Of a DNA stretch of 64,000 nt, positions 29,101 to 34,614 are shown piece by piece. The notes beneath the pieces were generated by a model that was not told where the DNA came from, did no database searches, and worked only from the letters and a program-made list of their open reading frames with translations. The translations under genes and the position numbers were made by a program. This DNA is from Sphaerolaimus hirsutus (Eukaryota > Nematoda > Chromadorea > Monhysterida > Sphaerolaimidae). How positions within the stretch are numbered: position 1 is the first letter of the stretch; each line of letters starts with the position of its first letter. The stretch spans positions 24,073,927 through 24,137,926 of the forward strand of contig OZ038451.1 in assembly GCA_964036195.1 (NCBI GenBank), in the 5' to 3' direction.

Positions 29101-32100
29101 ATTGGACAGCTACTGCCGCATCAACTCAAAGCATTCCACAACAGAGATTATATTTTCCCGGTACGAGTAGTTTTCCATAACCTTTAGAGCTTTTTAATAG
29201 CGACATCTGGTGCCACTCCCAGACCCTGTAAAGTGTAAAAGACACTGTAAAATGTCATGTGTCATGTAAAAGACCCTGTAAAGTGTCAAATGTCATGTAA
29301 AAGAACCCTGCAAAGTGTCAGGGGTGTCCAAATCTTGTTTTATCGCATCCAAATCTTACGTTTTTGTATCCAAAATAAAGATTGGGATACAACAAAAAAC
29401 ATAAGATTTGGATACGATAAAATAATATTTAGAAAATATGACATTTTACAGTGTCTGTGAGTGCCCCCTGGGCGGTGCTATCCACTGACCATCATCTTGT
29501 GATCACCGCGCAAAGACGGGTCCCCTTCTCTCAGTCTGGCTACGACGTGACGCGCATCTTCTGGTCGCCGAACAGCGCCAACACGCGCGCCCTGTACCGG
29601 TGCACGATCGGCGAGCGCGACGGCGCCGCCGGCCCGCTCTTCTCGCTCGCCTTCAAGCCCGAGCCCGACGTGGACCACGTGCTGCGCGTCAAGGAGAGCG
29701 GCGCCACGGCCGCGTGGCAGAACGTGCTCAATCCGTTGGAGCGGCTCAGGACCAGGCACAATCAGCTCAAGCTGTTTTCGAGGCACATGGCCGGCGAGCA
29801 CTTGTTCGGCTTGAATGAGAGCGCCGTGACTAAGATGATTGAATCCGTGAGTAGAGTGCTATAAATCTAAAGGGATTTATATTTACTTTTAAAAATTATA
29901 ATAATTTGTTTACATTTTCGCCGGGTGTTTCAGGAGAGATTCAAATATATTTATTAAATGAGGGAAAAAAAAATCAAAAATTCTCGCATTTATATTTATT
30001 TATATTTTCCCTGTTTTTTTCAGAGATATTAAATTACATTTTATTTCTGATATATTTGTCAGATTACATTTAATTATATTTTCTGAAAAGTATTTTTAGG
30101 TACATAGTTACAATAGTCTCACAACTTCAGGCGCACCCCCATCCTTCTCTCATCCCATCACACAGATGCCCGGCGTGGACACGTTGCTCACCTACCAGTT
30201 CAAGCACGGCGGCTCGCCGCTCATGGACCTGCCGCTCGCCGTCAACCCCAGCGGGTGCGCTCGCTGCGAGCCCCGTTTTAGAACCTATATAAAACAGCGG
30301 CCGCTGCCGCACTCGGCCGCGCTCAGTCCCAAGAGAAATCCTACACAACAGAATAAGGATAATAGCATTGGAGGTGGGTGGGCAGTGGAGTGTTTTGTTT
30401 TAGGATTGAGGTTTTTTTAAACAATTTTAACGTGAGCTACCGGAGATGGGAATAAAATTTCAAAACGATATCGTCGATTTCAATAATCGATAATCTTTAG
30501 GTATTTCGACATCGATACTCGTAAAAATATCCACATGGTTCCAACGGCTCTGTGTCTGTAGACATGTAAATTCGCTCAAGATGTAGGTACTGGTATACAA
30601 CGATGTTTATATCCCAAAATAGAAATTGCAAAAAAAGCAAAAAGGGTGAAAATTGGCAAAAAAATTTTTTAACAATTTTGAGTGAAAATGTGGAACAATC
30701 GCTCAAACCTGCTCCACGTAATTAGATAGATAGTGGAGCGATTTGGGGGAAATGCGAAAGTAGCAAAATAAAAATTTCTCAGAATACATAGATAGCCCGG
30801 AAACGGGTCTGCGGGGTGGATAGATAGCTGGCCGACTAGGAGGGGGGGGGCGTTAGGGGTAGGGTTCAAACGGGATCCCGATCCCGGATCCCGTGAAATT
30901 CCGGGATTTACCAGTCCCGATCCCGATCCCGAAACCCCAATCCCGATCCCGATCCCGAAATCTCAAAAATACCAATCCCGATCCCGAAAGTTTTCAAATC
31001 CCGATCCTGATCCCGAGAAACTCCCAAGTCCGGGATCCCGATCCCGGAAAAATTAGTGGAAATTATAAAAAGTGAAATAATGACGTTTTTGCATGCAAAA
31101 AAGTGGGTGCAAACCCCCAGCGTCAATTTTATGCCACTTTTCTGGCATCCAACAGTGTTTTGAGACCTTTATGAACAACTGTGAATGCCAGAAAAATGGC
31201 CAAAATCCTATCCCTAGAACCCAATCCCGATCCCGGAAAAATGCCTATCCCAATCCCGATCCCGATCCCGTGACCCCAATCCCGGCCAATCCCGATCCCG
31301 ATCCCGAAATCTCAAAAAACCAATCCCGATCCCGATCCCGAAACTCCAATCCCGATCCGGATCCCGAAATCTCAAAAAGTGAATCCCGATCCCGATCCCG
31401 AAAAGTCAATCCCGTTTGAACCCTAGTTAGGGGCACCTGCAACGTTTCCACATGTCCAGTGGGTTGACATGTCTAGGAAGCCTACGTCGGTTCCAATCTC
31501 ATCCATCACCCTCGTACAGGTCCCGTAGCCACCACGTCCAGTCAGCGGTCGGAGCGGGCGGCACGCAAAAGCACGGGCCCTCCGGCGCCGGCGCAGCTGA
31601 CGCACGCCAGCGAGTACCAGGCCATTTTGGCCGCCTACGGTTATGGTTGGATGGACCATCCATTTGTCGTTGTTTTGTGCATCCCCTTGCAGATTGTGGA
31701 TAAGCTAGTGCATTTGCGTGTGTAAAAAGAGTTGTGCAGAGTTGTAACTGGCCAGCTATTTCCAGTTTTATAATGTTATCGTTTCTTTGAATCAGCAGCA
31801 AATGCTTTCAAGGACGAATCTGATAAATACAATGGTGGCCTACACACTAGTTGACACATGTGTGTCAACTGGTCGTTGTTAAATCAAATTTCGGCATCGC
31901 GTATCGCAGAGCGATCTTTCAATGCACTTGCCGTAATATTTCAACGTTGCCCATGTGCATTTGGAGATCGCTCTGACACGTGAAGCCGAAATCAGAGTTG
32001 ACACGGATCAATAGACGCACCTGTGTCAACTAGTTTGCGGACCGCCAATAAAGCACTGATAGCACTCAAATACATGGTTACATTGGTTTACATATGCAAA

Positions 32101-33487
32101 TGTCTACGCTTGTGCACGTGCTGTGTTTTAATACCTTTGGTTACGGTATTTTTTGTCGCTCACAGGCTCACAGTACGAGGTGCCCACGTCGCAAAAATGG
32201 TCGCAATACAAGAAAATGAAAGAGGAATGGCGTAACACGGTTTATTTGGCGCGCAGCCGCATCCAAGGCCTGGGTTTGTTCGCAAAACGTCACCTGGAAA
32301 TGGGCTCGATGATTATCGAGTATATTGGGGAGTTGATCAGGAATGAGGTGCGTGCTTTTTTTTGCACGTTGGACAATTTAATGTATTTATCTGGAACGTA
32401 ACAACGGATCTGTGACAACTGTATCTGGCAGCGTAAATATAACTTATTTAAACAAAAATCTATCGGCAGAATCAGTCTGGATAATGAAGTGGTCGAATTG
32501 ATGTGAATATTGAAAGAGTGACCCTAAACAATCTACACTGGAAAACTGCAATTTCCAAAGCTAATCAATTTGTTTAAAACTCATTTTAAAGTTTACCAAA
32601 AAAGTAGTCCGTCAACTAGTTGACGGAAATAAAAATAATGATTGAAACTCAAGTGTGCTCAAAACAGATTTGTCAATTTTATCAATTCATGTTGTCAACT
32701 AGTGTGCTTAGGCCCAACAATGCATTAGTGTCAACCAATCCGCAGCTGGCGGAAGTGCGCGAGCGGCGCTACACGGCTCGCAACGTGGGCGTGTACATGT
32801 TCCGCATCGACTCGGAGAGGGTGGTGGACGCGACCATGGCGGGCGGGCCTGCGCGCTATGTGAACCACAGTTGCGACCCCAACTGCACCACTGAGTTGTT
32901 GCGGCTGAATAATGGAGATATCAAGATCATTATCAAGGCTGCTCGGCCGATTGGTAATAGTGAAGAGGTGAGTCGCCGTTTTACCGGTTTTCCTCGAATT
33001 ACCAGCAGGGGGGCTTATTTTTTCAGTGTAAAAATTTTGAGGGGTTGTATTATTTCATCAGAAATTTTTGAGAAGTTCGTGGTAAAGAATACGCTGTTAC
33101 ATATCCAAAACCGGTGATTAGTGTGACCAAATAGGATATATGTGGACTTATCAACGTACGCCGCTACACTAACTACTAGGTATATGTGTAGCTGTGATGC
33201 AAATTGGCAACAATTAATACATAATGTATTTACACTGCATGCATGATGTACATCATTCCAGCCCGGGGGTATTTTTTCCTCAGCTCGAAAAGACCTTTGG
33301 GTATTTCGGGATGGGGATATTTGGAGGAAATACGGTATTTCTATAACTAAGGGTCAAAATGTAAAATAAATTGCCATTTATTTTATTTTTTCAGCTCACT
33401 TACGATTACCAACTCGAGTTTGAGGATGGACCCAACAAGATTCCATGCATGTGCGGTGCGCCGAACTGCAGAAAATGGATGAATTAA
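484..33487 (+). CDS. KMT2C/D: KMT2C/D (MLL3/4)-type histone H3K4 methyltransferase, 5'-partial, about 53 exons
   Basis: The product would be the catalytic subunit of a COMPASS-like nuclear complex that methylates histone H3 lysine 4, mainly at enhancers. Domain order in the sequence matches KMT2C/D and no other KMT2: ePHD1-PHD1-3, PHD4-6, HMG box, coiled coil, ePHD2, FYRN, FYRC, Win motif, SET, post-SET. Exons placed: 484-655, 1690-1811, 2008-2133, 3160-3371, 3666-3786, 4244-4434, 4496-4593, 4979-5070, 5272-5319, 5402-5525, 6827-7006, 7328-7548, 7637-7741, 8243-8424, 8958-9128, 9458-9609, about 9974-10195, 10728-10793, 10853-11170, 11573-11721, 11983-12207, 12469-12536, 12726-12871, 12942-13297, 13386-13790, 14763-15073, 15587-about 15815, 16919-17126, 18101-18253, 18698-18907, 19223-19390, 19867-20077, 20347-20485, 20843-21021, 21258-21437, 21673-21840, 22087-22327, 22593-22750, 23327-23581, 23818-23942, 25221-25313, 25351-25643, 25815-26073, 26553-26735, 27113-27295, 28812-28966, 29037-29160, 29535-29846, 30166-30373, 31520-31645, 32166-32347, 32746-32967, 33395-33487. 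About 3,200 residues are visible, against roughly 4,900-5,500 for human KMT2C/D. The start lies upstream of the window. Phases agree at nearly every junction; exons 16/17 and 27/28 are unresolved. Confidence 0.95.
1085..1665. mobile_element. hAT-like MITE, CAGAGTTGTTA family, GTACGCG arrays
   Basis: Termini are CAGAGTTGTTAAAA and TTCTAACAACTCTG, with perfect 8-bp duplications CAAAAAAT at 1077-1084 and 1666-1673. Subterminal arrays are TACGCGTACG-type. The right end is 24 bp from the exon 2 acceptor, and the duplicated CAAAAAAT lies directly before its C-rich tract. Confidence 0.85.
1812..2007. mobile_element. Introner-like MITE forming the whole intron 2 of KMT2C/D
   Basis: The upstream exon ends ...CGCCAG and the element starts GTGCCAATCCCAGACCCTG; it ends GGGTCTGGGACTGCCCCCAG directly before the next exon. 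Splicing GT...AG at these points restores WRQ-VCHVC of ePHD1 in phase 0. The interior is a long imperfect inverted repeat built of TGACATTTTACA-like units. Both flanks carry CCAG, a possible 4-bp target duplication that also supplies the AG of the acceptor. The whole 196-bp intron is therefore the element. Confidence 0.9.
2324..2987. mobile_element. hAT-like MITE, TAGGGTTGG family
   Basis: Termini are TAGGGTTGG and CCAACCCTA, with duplications GTTGGGTT and GTTTGGTT (one mismatch). Subterminal DNA is runs of AAAACG/CGTTTT. The core has TATATAGGTATATCAGACA and GCGCGCTTTCGCGCGAAAAT. It lies in KMT2C/D intron 3. Confidence 0.85.
3160..5070 (+). CDS. KMT2C/D: KMT2C/D exons 4-8: end of ePHD1 and PHD fingers 1-3
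   Basis: Exon 3160-3371 finishes ePHD1 and encodes PHD1, with CAKCDEGG, LFCAACFNRYHGRCL and RAGWQCADCKLCQQCG. Exon 3666-3786 gives PHD2, with MLVCDACHKAYHTYC and HAWKCK. Exon 4244-4434 gives QCRQCGDCGSR, CDSCYQQRNKGLFCPVC and QCKSCMK. Exon 4496-4593, after a 61-bp intron, completes PHD3 with VHFECD and YTCPMCNQTPG. The Cys/His spacing and the RAGWQC and CYQQ signatures match KMT2C/D closely. Exon 4979-5070 is a short charged linker that must leave through donor GTTCGT at 5071 to keep frame. Read-through would stop at 5110, in TGTTTGA. Confidence 0.93.
4093..4198. repeat. TACCGTATTT palindromic element
   Basis: TACCGTATGTCTTCGGAATA at the left pairs with AATTCGAGGAAATACGGTA at the right. The element lies in KMT2C/D intron 5 and ends about 45 bp before the next exon. 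Terminal TA could be a TA target duplication. Confidence 0.7.
4649..4950. repeat. TACCGTATTT-family element, KMT2C/D intron 7
   Basis: The left end reads TATTTGCTCGGAATTAATTC and the right end ATTCAAGCGAATACGGTA. The interior has the TTTCGTCAAATTTTCTACC and ACTTTATTTACACAATAACATG segments typical of the longer subfamily. Confidence 0.7.
5272..7548 (+). CDS. KMT2C/D: KMT2C/D exons 9-12: basic and Gly-rich linker before PHD4
   Basis: These four exons (5272-5319, 5402-5525, 6827-7006, 7328-7548) encode low-complexity linker. Recognisable pieces are PHLFDIPGRSPFLPRGG, then a basic run GRGSGKGRRGRAAS that aligns with the KVGRGSG...KRRPRG stretch of human KMT2C. The end VVVAKADDQFVFSR sits exactly where KMT2C has a VVLFSSSDKF segment before PHD4. 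Splice phases run 0, 1, 1, 0. The linker is much shorter than in vertebrates, which accounts for part of the length difference. Confidence 0.85.
7637..9609 (+). CDS. KMT2C/D: KMT2C/D exons 13-16: PHD fingers 4-6
   Basis: Exon 7637-7741 starts PHD4 with DICVICGSFGKDEEG and CSQCGQCYHTYC. Exon 8243-8424 (acceptor CCAG before CCCTCAGCGG) continues with VVLSRGWRCLDCTVCEGCG and the PHD5 core LLLCDECDVSYHNYC. Exon 8958-9128 gives WCAACARCKA, LCNPCASLRRCPKC and IIECQTCKR. Exon 9458-9609 completes PHD6 with WMHTKCEGL and FQCSTCRPD. In KMT2C/D this triple finger reads histone H4 tails and supports nucleosome methylation. Phases 0-2-2-1 are consistent. The donor at the last exon is either GTCGGT (9610) or a downstream GTGTGG, which affects the next junction. 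Confidence 0.93.
7786..8071. repeat. TACCGTATTT-family element, KMT2C/D intron 13
   Basis: It starts TACCGTATTTGCTTGCGTAA and ends ATTCAAGGAAATACGGTA. The core is homologous to 4649-4950 (ACTTTATTAACACAATAAGATG). Confidence 0.8.
8541..8750. mobile_element. Introner-family MITE, decayed, KMT2C/D intron 14
   Basis: The left end resembles CCCTGCCCTGTTAAGTGTAA and the right end CATTTTACAGGACTCGGGACTGGCACCTG. The interior has diverged copies of the TGTCAAATGTCAT units and an A-rich centre. It lies wholly inside the intron and does not touch either splice site. Confidence 0.65.
9785..9933. mobile_element. Introner-family MITE at the 3' end of KMT2C/D intron 16
   Basis: The left end is GGTGCCACGCCAGACCCTG and the right end CAGGGTCTGGCAATGTCCGCAG, immediately before a sequence in the coding frame (YYFETVSQL). 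The element end may supply the acceptor for exon 17. Phase from donor 9610 instead favours CACACAG at 9973, so acceptor use is undecided. The hairpin arms are complete. Confidence 0.8.
9934..12871 (+). CDS. KMT2C/D: KMT2C/D exons 17-23: linker with conserved Gly-Gly-Phe and basic/acidic motifs
   Basis: Exon 17 reads AVEFLLDGASVTKSGMDAVQ, matching the TESGM region after PHD6 in KMT2C. Its start is either 9934, just after a transposon-derived CCGCAG, or 9974 after CACACAG; only 9974 fits phase 1 from donor 9610. Exon 10853-11170 has MGVGGFVLRPSRQRQ, matching the human GIGGFMVRQRSR motif. Exon 11573-11721 has KTRKKRRSKRSQLEDSFP, and 11983-12207 continues with EHFFGTDQL; together they match the conserved KRKNKLEETFP...FFG block. 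Exon 11983-12207 ends in ten consecutive Gln. Exons 12469-12536 and 12726-12871 are acidic, ending DGDIRDIIGA, comparable to the human DDDILGIISDDL region. Confidence 0.85.
12942..13790 (+). CDS. KMT2C/D: KMT2C/D exons 24-25: polyglutamine/polyalanine tract
   Basis: Exon 12942-13297 begins DIDEGDPFISNLSSD, then a proline run, then long Gln-rich sequence. Exon 13386-13790 is Gln- and Ala-rich (12 Ala in a row) followed by HMQHMPGQVHEQHAAMYGR. Both are in phase 0 or 1 agreement with neighbours. Gln tracts are typical of KMT2C/D linkers. The pure CAG/CAA runs make this a likely site of length polymorphism. Antisense frames across it are Cys- or Leu-rich shadows and are not genes. Confidence 0.85.
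13900..14530. repeat. GATAGATAGCTG-family element, KMT2C/D intron 25
   Basis: It has several GATAGATAGCTGNGCGGTTTGGGG blocks and the core GATATATAGGCTATTTCAGG, homologous to 28245-28680. It fills most of the intron between the polyQ and HMG exons. Confidence 0.75.
14763..15815 (+). CDS. KMT2C/D: KMT2C/D exons 26-27: HMG box
   Basis: Exon 14763-15073 ends with ERWEMDEPLGENATIAAV and NLNAPHLK. Exon 15587-about 15815 reads TSFPNWSERVKQISKLWRSL followed by DATERQRYVQMARDNRAQNK. This aligns closely with the KMT2C block KWEKEEALGEMATVAPV...FPDWTTRVKQIAKLWRK, the HMG box. The junction is phase 2 and in frame. The 3' end is uncertain. The donor GTTTTT at 15816 gives phase 0, whereas the next recognisable exon needs phase 2, so another donor or an unseen small exon is required. 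A hAT-like element (15836-16569) is inserted just inside the intron. Confidence 0.88.
15836..16569. mobile_element. hAT-like MITE, CAGAGTT family, GCGTAA arrays
   Basis: It starts CAGAGTTGTTAAAATACC and ends CGCAACTATG, with perfect duplications GGTGCTAG at 15828-15835 and 16570-16577. Both ends carry many GCGTAA/GTAAGC repeats. It sits about 20 bp after the end of the HMG-box exon. Confidence 0.87.
16919..18253 (+). CDS. KMT2C/D: KMT2C/D exons 28-29: Gln-rich segment
   Basis: Exon 16919-17126 reads MGMSAGTPTMTEQQQQQ, then FKVPQTPRPMQSPVPVVG and a run of Gln. The TPRP motif recalls the many TPRP repeats of the same region in KMT2C. Exon 18101-18253 reads APIAANLQLEQVRLPQRP and a Gln/His-rich tail. 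Its acceptor (GAATGAAG at 18093-18100) has a weak pyrimidine tract. Donor GTCGGT at 18254 gives the right phase. Confidence is lower because these sequences are of low complexity. The exon 27/28 phase conflict is described with the previous block. Confidence 0.7.
17358..17926. mobile_element. hAT-like MITE, TAGGGTGTCAAA family, CGGAAAA arrays
   Basis: It starts TAGGGTGTCAAAAAAG and ends TTTGACACCCTA, with perfect duplications ATCGTGCG at 17350-17357 and 17927-17934. Nearly the whole element is tandem CGGAAAACGGAAAGGTAAAA. A related decayed copy lies at about 26115-26503. Confidence 0.88.
18698..19390 (+). CDS. KMT2C/D: KMT2C/D exons 30-31: conserved coiled coil
   Basis: Exon 18698-18907 encodes LLQRAHQLDCQQKEIEQRVA, then LLKKQKRPLAARARQAKK. 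Exon 19223-19390 encodes LRRLTAAITAAGRQLDEVKR and HARENAAKLHDIQQTR. This matches the KMT2C segment with KSKKALSAKQRTAKKAGREF and VQKQLEQIRKQQKEH, a long amphipathic helix. Both introns are phase 0. The charged heptads and the KxxLxARxRxAKK core make the assignment firm even though identity elsewhere in this linker is low. Confidence 0.87.
19867..20485 (+). CDS. KMT2C/D: KMT2C/D exons 32-33: basic KKRRRRRKRDEFG motif and following segment
   Basis: Exon 19867-20077 contains GKKRRRRRKRDEFGNLVPLD and DSPPGSG. It corresponds to GKKKRTRKKKRDDD...TPHSDITAPPTPG in human KMT2C and would serve as a nuclear-localisation-type basic patch. Exon 20347-20485 (ASDWPPVDRDACFILDEIVD, then VVKRVDGPAAMIIGD) joins in phase 1 and ends in phase 2. 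I do not recognise a domain in it. An intron-resident MITE begins about 27 bp after this exon. Confidence 0.75.
20513..20703. mobile_element. Introner-family MITE, decayed, KMT2C/D intron 33
   Basis: The ends are TGTCCTGCACCATGTAATG and CTTTACATGGTGCGAGACTGGCACTAG. The arms contain GTCAAAGGTCATGTAAAATG and ATGACATTTTACATTACAC. It starts about 27 bp after the exon donor. Confidence 0.65.
20843..23581 (+). CDS. KMT2C/D: KMT2C/D exons 34-39: KR motif, LLFDPPQ segment and conserved beta segment
   Basis: Exon 20843-21021 has the basic patch PPVKKRPRKQKPKGPQDLL. Its donor is either GTGCCA (21015) or GTTGGA (21022); only the latter fits the next exon. Exons 21258-21437 and 21673-21840 are Pro/Ser-rich. 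Exon 22087-22327 has RPLFKEFELYERHKNIRLAF and LEILRAW. Exon 22593-22750 has YGGRPESPVELLFDPPQFFS, like the SPESVVGVE...P segment of KMT2C. Exon 23327-23581 contains VPVAITLSVKHMNNVRHVMN, aligning with ISVAITLHPTAAENISSVVA of KMT2C upstream of ePHD2. All junctions are phase 1 or 2 and consistent. Confidence 0.82.
22796..22933. mobile_element. Introner-family MITE, KMT2C/D intron 38
   Basis: It runs from GGCGGTCCCGCATCATGTAA to CTTTACAGGGTGCTGGACTGACACCAG. The hairpin arms carry ATGTCAT and its complement. It ends in CACCAG, an acceptor-like terminus, but the coding exon begins about 390 bp later. Confidence 0.7.
23595..23748. mobile_element. Introner-family MITE, KMT2C/D intron 39
   Basis: It runs from GGGGCACCCACGCCAACCCTG to CACTTTACAGGATAATTTATGGGACTGCC. 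It begins 13 bp after the donor and occupies two thirds of a 236-bp intron. Confidence 0.7.
23818..26073 (+). CDS. KMT2C/D: KMT2C/D exons 40-43: Cys pairs and KWKG segment before ePHD2
   Basis: Exon 23818-23942 has PCRGCGRLITVAQAGVQRRL and exon 25221-25313 has DRDDTALFCMPRCFFDF. Together they match WCCHCKVVILGSGVRKSF...DIVFCSNNCF of KMT2C, a split zinc-binding pair. Exon 25351-25643 is a linker with two related DRVA segments. Exon 25815-26073 contains AKWKGVLWKFTDRELRASFD, comparable to KWRGMKWKKWS. The junction 25643/25815 is AG|G in phase 2 and the intron between them is exactly one transposable element. All other junctions in the block are phase 0. Confidence 0.87.
24536..25090. mobile_element. 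Long-inverted-repeat element with TA flanks, KMT2C/D intron 40
   Basis: CAGGGGTGGGCATCTTCAGTT at the left pairs with AACTGAAGATGCCCACCCCTG at the right, flanked by TA on both sides. The arms stay similar for about 200 bp (TAGGACACCTATTCTGAAGT against ACTTCAGCATAGGTGTCCTA). There is no transposase, so it is non-autonomous; TA flanks suggest a Tc1/mariner-type mobiliser. Confidence 0.85.
25644..25814. mobile_element. Introner-like MITE forming the whole intron 42 of KMT2C/D
   Basis: The exon ends GCGCCCAG and the 171-bp intron runs from GTGCCAGTCCCAGACCCTG to GGGTCTGGGACTGCCCCCAG. Removing it gives AG|G and reads PYAAAPREDCVHVRD in frame. The two arms (about 80 bp each) are nearly perfect inverted repeats around a short spacer containing ACGTACGT, so the transcript would fold into one hairpin that brings donor and acceptor together. 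This is the least decayed copy in the window and so probably among the youngest. Confidence 0.93.
26115..26503. mobile_element. hAT-like MITE, TAGGGTG family, decayed
   Basis: It starts TAGGGTGACAATATAG and ends TTTGACACCCTA. The interior has degraded GGAAAA/GGAAAATGG repeats. No clear 8-bp duplication remains. Confidence 0.65.
26553..28966 (+). CDS. KMT2C/D: KMT2C/D exons 44-46: extended PHD finger 2
   Basis: Exon 26553-26735 begins the finger with RRRCALCDGEGDAPAG, then RLLNLDAASWIHVNCALWSS. Exon 27113-27295 continues VYETMSGALVNCEAAVRRAN, with SCVECGRVGASLSC and YHMPCAVQAKAVFLRDK. Exon 28812-28966 closes it with TVFCAEH and leads into VLRRVYVERDEN. The order C4-H-C2-H with ALWSSEVYE is diagnostic for the ePHD next to FYRN in KMT2C/D. 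Introns 1 and 2 are phase 0; the last exon ends in phase 2. All key Cys/His are present. Confidence 0.95.
27535..27979. mobile_element. hAT-like MITE, CAGGGACGTATCCAGG family
   Basis: It starts CAGGGACGTATCCAGG and ends CCTGGATACGTCCTTG, with perfect duplications CATATAGG at 27527-27534 and 27980-27987. G/C homopolymer runs lie under both ends. The core has GCGCGCTCGCGCGCAAAAT. A left-end fragment of the same family lies just upstream from 27359. Confidence 0.9.
28245..28680. repeat. GATAGATAGCTG-family interspersed element, KMT2C/D intron 45
   Basis: Blocks of GGATAGATAGCTGGNNGATTT followed by G runs flank a core with TATATAGGCTTTTTCAAGG and AGAAAATTTGCCCCAATTTTCGC-like sequence. Related copies: 10210-10680, 13900-14530, 24305-24535 (reverse orientation), 30600-30850 and 49150-49260. 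Confidence 0.75.
29037..30373 (+). CDS. KMT2C/D: KMT2C/D exons 47-49: FYRN, FYRC and WDR5-binding (Win) motif
   Basis: Exon 29037-29160 encodes LLLHHIGQLLPHQLKAFHNR and DYIFP, the start of FYRN. Exon 29535-29846 continues SGYDVTRIFWSPN, then the start of FYRC with EHLFGLNESAVTKMIES. Exon 30166-30373 has MPGVDTLLTYQFKHGGSPLM followed by LPLAVNPSGCARCEPRF. FYRN and FYRC fold together in the family. The GCARCEP sequence is the Win motif that docks in WDR5; the human proteins have GCARSEP, so the Ser is Cys here while the essential Arg is kept. Splice phases are 0, 0, 1. Confidence 0.95.
29209..29469. mobile_element. Introner-family MITE with inner insertion, KMT2C/D intron 47
   Basis: The left end is GGTGCCACTCCCAGACCCTG and the right end CAGTGTCTGTGAGTGCCCCC. 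Inside the arms is a second small palindrome, near 29328-29430, based on TCCAAATCTT...AAGATTTGGA, which looks like a later insertion. The intron acceptor (29534) lies outside the element. Confidence 0.75.
30860..31425. mobile_element. hAT-like MITE, TAGGGTTCAAACGGGATCCCG family
   Basis: Termini are TAGGGTTCAAACG and CGTTTGAACCCTA, with perfect duplications GTTAGGGG at 30852-30859 and 31426-31433. Each end carries arrays of CCCGATCCCGAT. The core has a segment with CAAACCCCCAGCG and TGGCATCCAACAGTG. It lies in KMT2C/D intron 49. Confidence 0.92.
31520..33487 (+). CDS. KMT2C/D: KMT2C/D exons 50-53: SET and post-SET domains, stop codon
   Basis: Exon 31520-31645 is a linker. Exon 32166-32347 encodes the SET start, with NTVYLARSRIQGLGLFAKR and MIIEYIGELIRNE. 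Exon 32746-32967 has GVYMFRIDSERVVDATMAGG and ARYVNHSCDPNC, including the NHSC cofactor-binding motif. Exon 33395-33487 has LTYDYQLEFEDG with the catalytic-site Tyr, and the post-SET IPCMCGAPNCRKWMN with three Cys, then TAA at 33485-33487. Every residue expected in an active H3K4 methyltransferase core that I can recognise is present, so the enzyme should be catalytically competent. Confidence 0.97.
31838..32040. repeat. CACTAGTTGACA inverted-repeat element, KMT2C/D intron 50
   Basis: CTACACACTAGTTGACACATG at the left pairs with GTGTCAACTAGTTTGCGGACC at the right. The interior has CGCAGAGCGATCTTTCAATG and its partner GGAGATCGCTCTGACACG. Confidence 0.75.
32980..33334. repeat. TACCGTATTT-family element, KMT2C/D intron 52
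   Basis: The left end is TTACCGGTTTTCCTCGAATTACC and the right end TTTGGAGGAAATACGGTA. It separates the last two coding exons of the SET region. Confidence 0.65.
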
Positions 33488-33905
33488 ATATACTGAAAAC
33501 ATTGAACAGTTGTGAAGCGACCGCGGTGGATAAAGTGTAAATATCTACATTTATCAGCGTTTTAGCTATCAACTTCGCAGTCTTTATTGTCCAGCAAATA
33601 TTTTTTCTTTTCCGAAGCACATGTATAAATGACGCATATTGTTTTTGTTTGTTCGTCGCAACAGGGACATTTAGATCTTTGCACCTTTTATGAATAGATA
33701 AACATCGATCTGATTGCATTACTTGAAATTTTTATATTCCAGCAGTTTATCAAATATACTTGGAATTTTCGTAGTGCTTGCAATTTTTATATATTTACCT
33801 ATATGCTGAGTTAATGTTCTTGTGTCTGTCCAATGTATCATTTGTGATGAATTTTTTCCAGAAATTTTCCATTTTTTTCATAATACACAGTGAAAGGGGG
33901 CAATG

Positions 33906-33997
33906 AGGGGACAGCCCCATACCCTGTAAAATTTCAAATAAAATTGAAAACAGAATATTACTAAAATTTCGACATTTTTCATGTGGGACTGGCCCAG
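33906..33997. mobile_element. Introner-family MITE, short copy, 3' of KMT2C/D
   Basis: It runs from GGGGACAGCCCCATACCCTG to ATGTGGGACTGGCCC. It is only about 92 bp, about 420 bp after the KMT2C/D stop codon, possibly within the 3' UTR. Confidence 0.6.
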
Positions 33998-34520
33998 GCA
34001 ATGGACAGCACTTGAGCTTGTTTTATTGTCCTCCAAACATGGTGTATATCATTACATTTTATGTAGATAGTTCTTATTTATGTGTTGTTAGACTCTAATG
34101 ACTTACTGCTACACGATTTTGGACCCGTAAAATTCAGATGTGTAGTTACACTACTGGAAAAATGTCTTAATCCTCCTGATCGGGAACCAAAAAATTCAAT
34201 GTCTCCCCGGCTAACGTTCAACCCGTGTCAAGATATACATGGGATGAATTCTTGTAGAGTAAGGTGCCTTAATGCCACATGCCGATTTTTAGGTTTCTGG
34301 GTGGTTTGCCGCTCGTTTGGCAGCGATCCAAAGTCGAATTTCCGGTGGAAAAAAGTCTATCCCTTATGCTAAAACGTTAAAACAAAGAACAAAACATGGT
34401 GAAACAAAGACAACAAAAGACTGCGATGCTATGTAAAAAAAACAATGCACTGCTCAAATATTTATCACTTTGCCAATTTGTATTCAAAATGGTATACGCT
34501 GTGGACTTTATACTCTGCAC

Positions 34521-34614
34521 TAGTGATGTGAAAAGCGCCAGAACTTTAGCACCAAGCGCCAATGGCACCAGAGCAAAATGGCGCCAAAAGCGCCATGGCG
34601 CTTTTACATCACTA
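34521..34614. mobile_element. Minimal 94-bp hAT-like MITE, TAGTGATG family
   Basis: It starts TAGTGATGTGAAAAGCGCC and ends GCGCTTTTACATCACTA, with perfect duplications CTCTGCAC at 34513-34520 and 34615-34622. It contains only the terminal repeats and a few GCGCCA units. Confidence 0.9.

Noticed and set aside
31023-31175. Possible captured gene in the core of the GATCCC elements
   Set aside because: The core is shared by both copies but has no open frame over about 35 codons and no recognisable motif.
30880-31415. Regular GATCCC arrays as CRISPR or satellite
   Set aside because: There are no spacers of constant length, the genome is eukaryotic, and the arrays are bounded by hAT termini with a target duplication.
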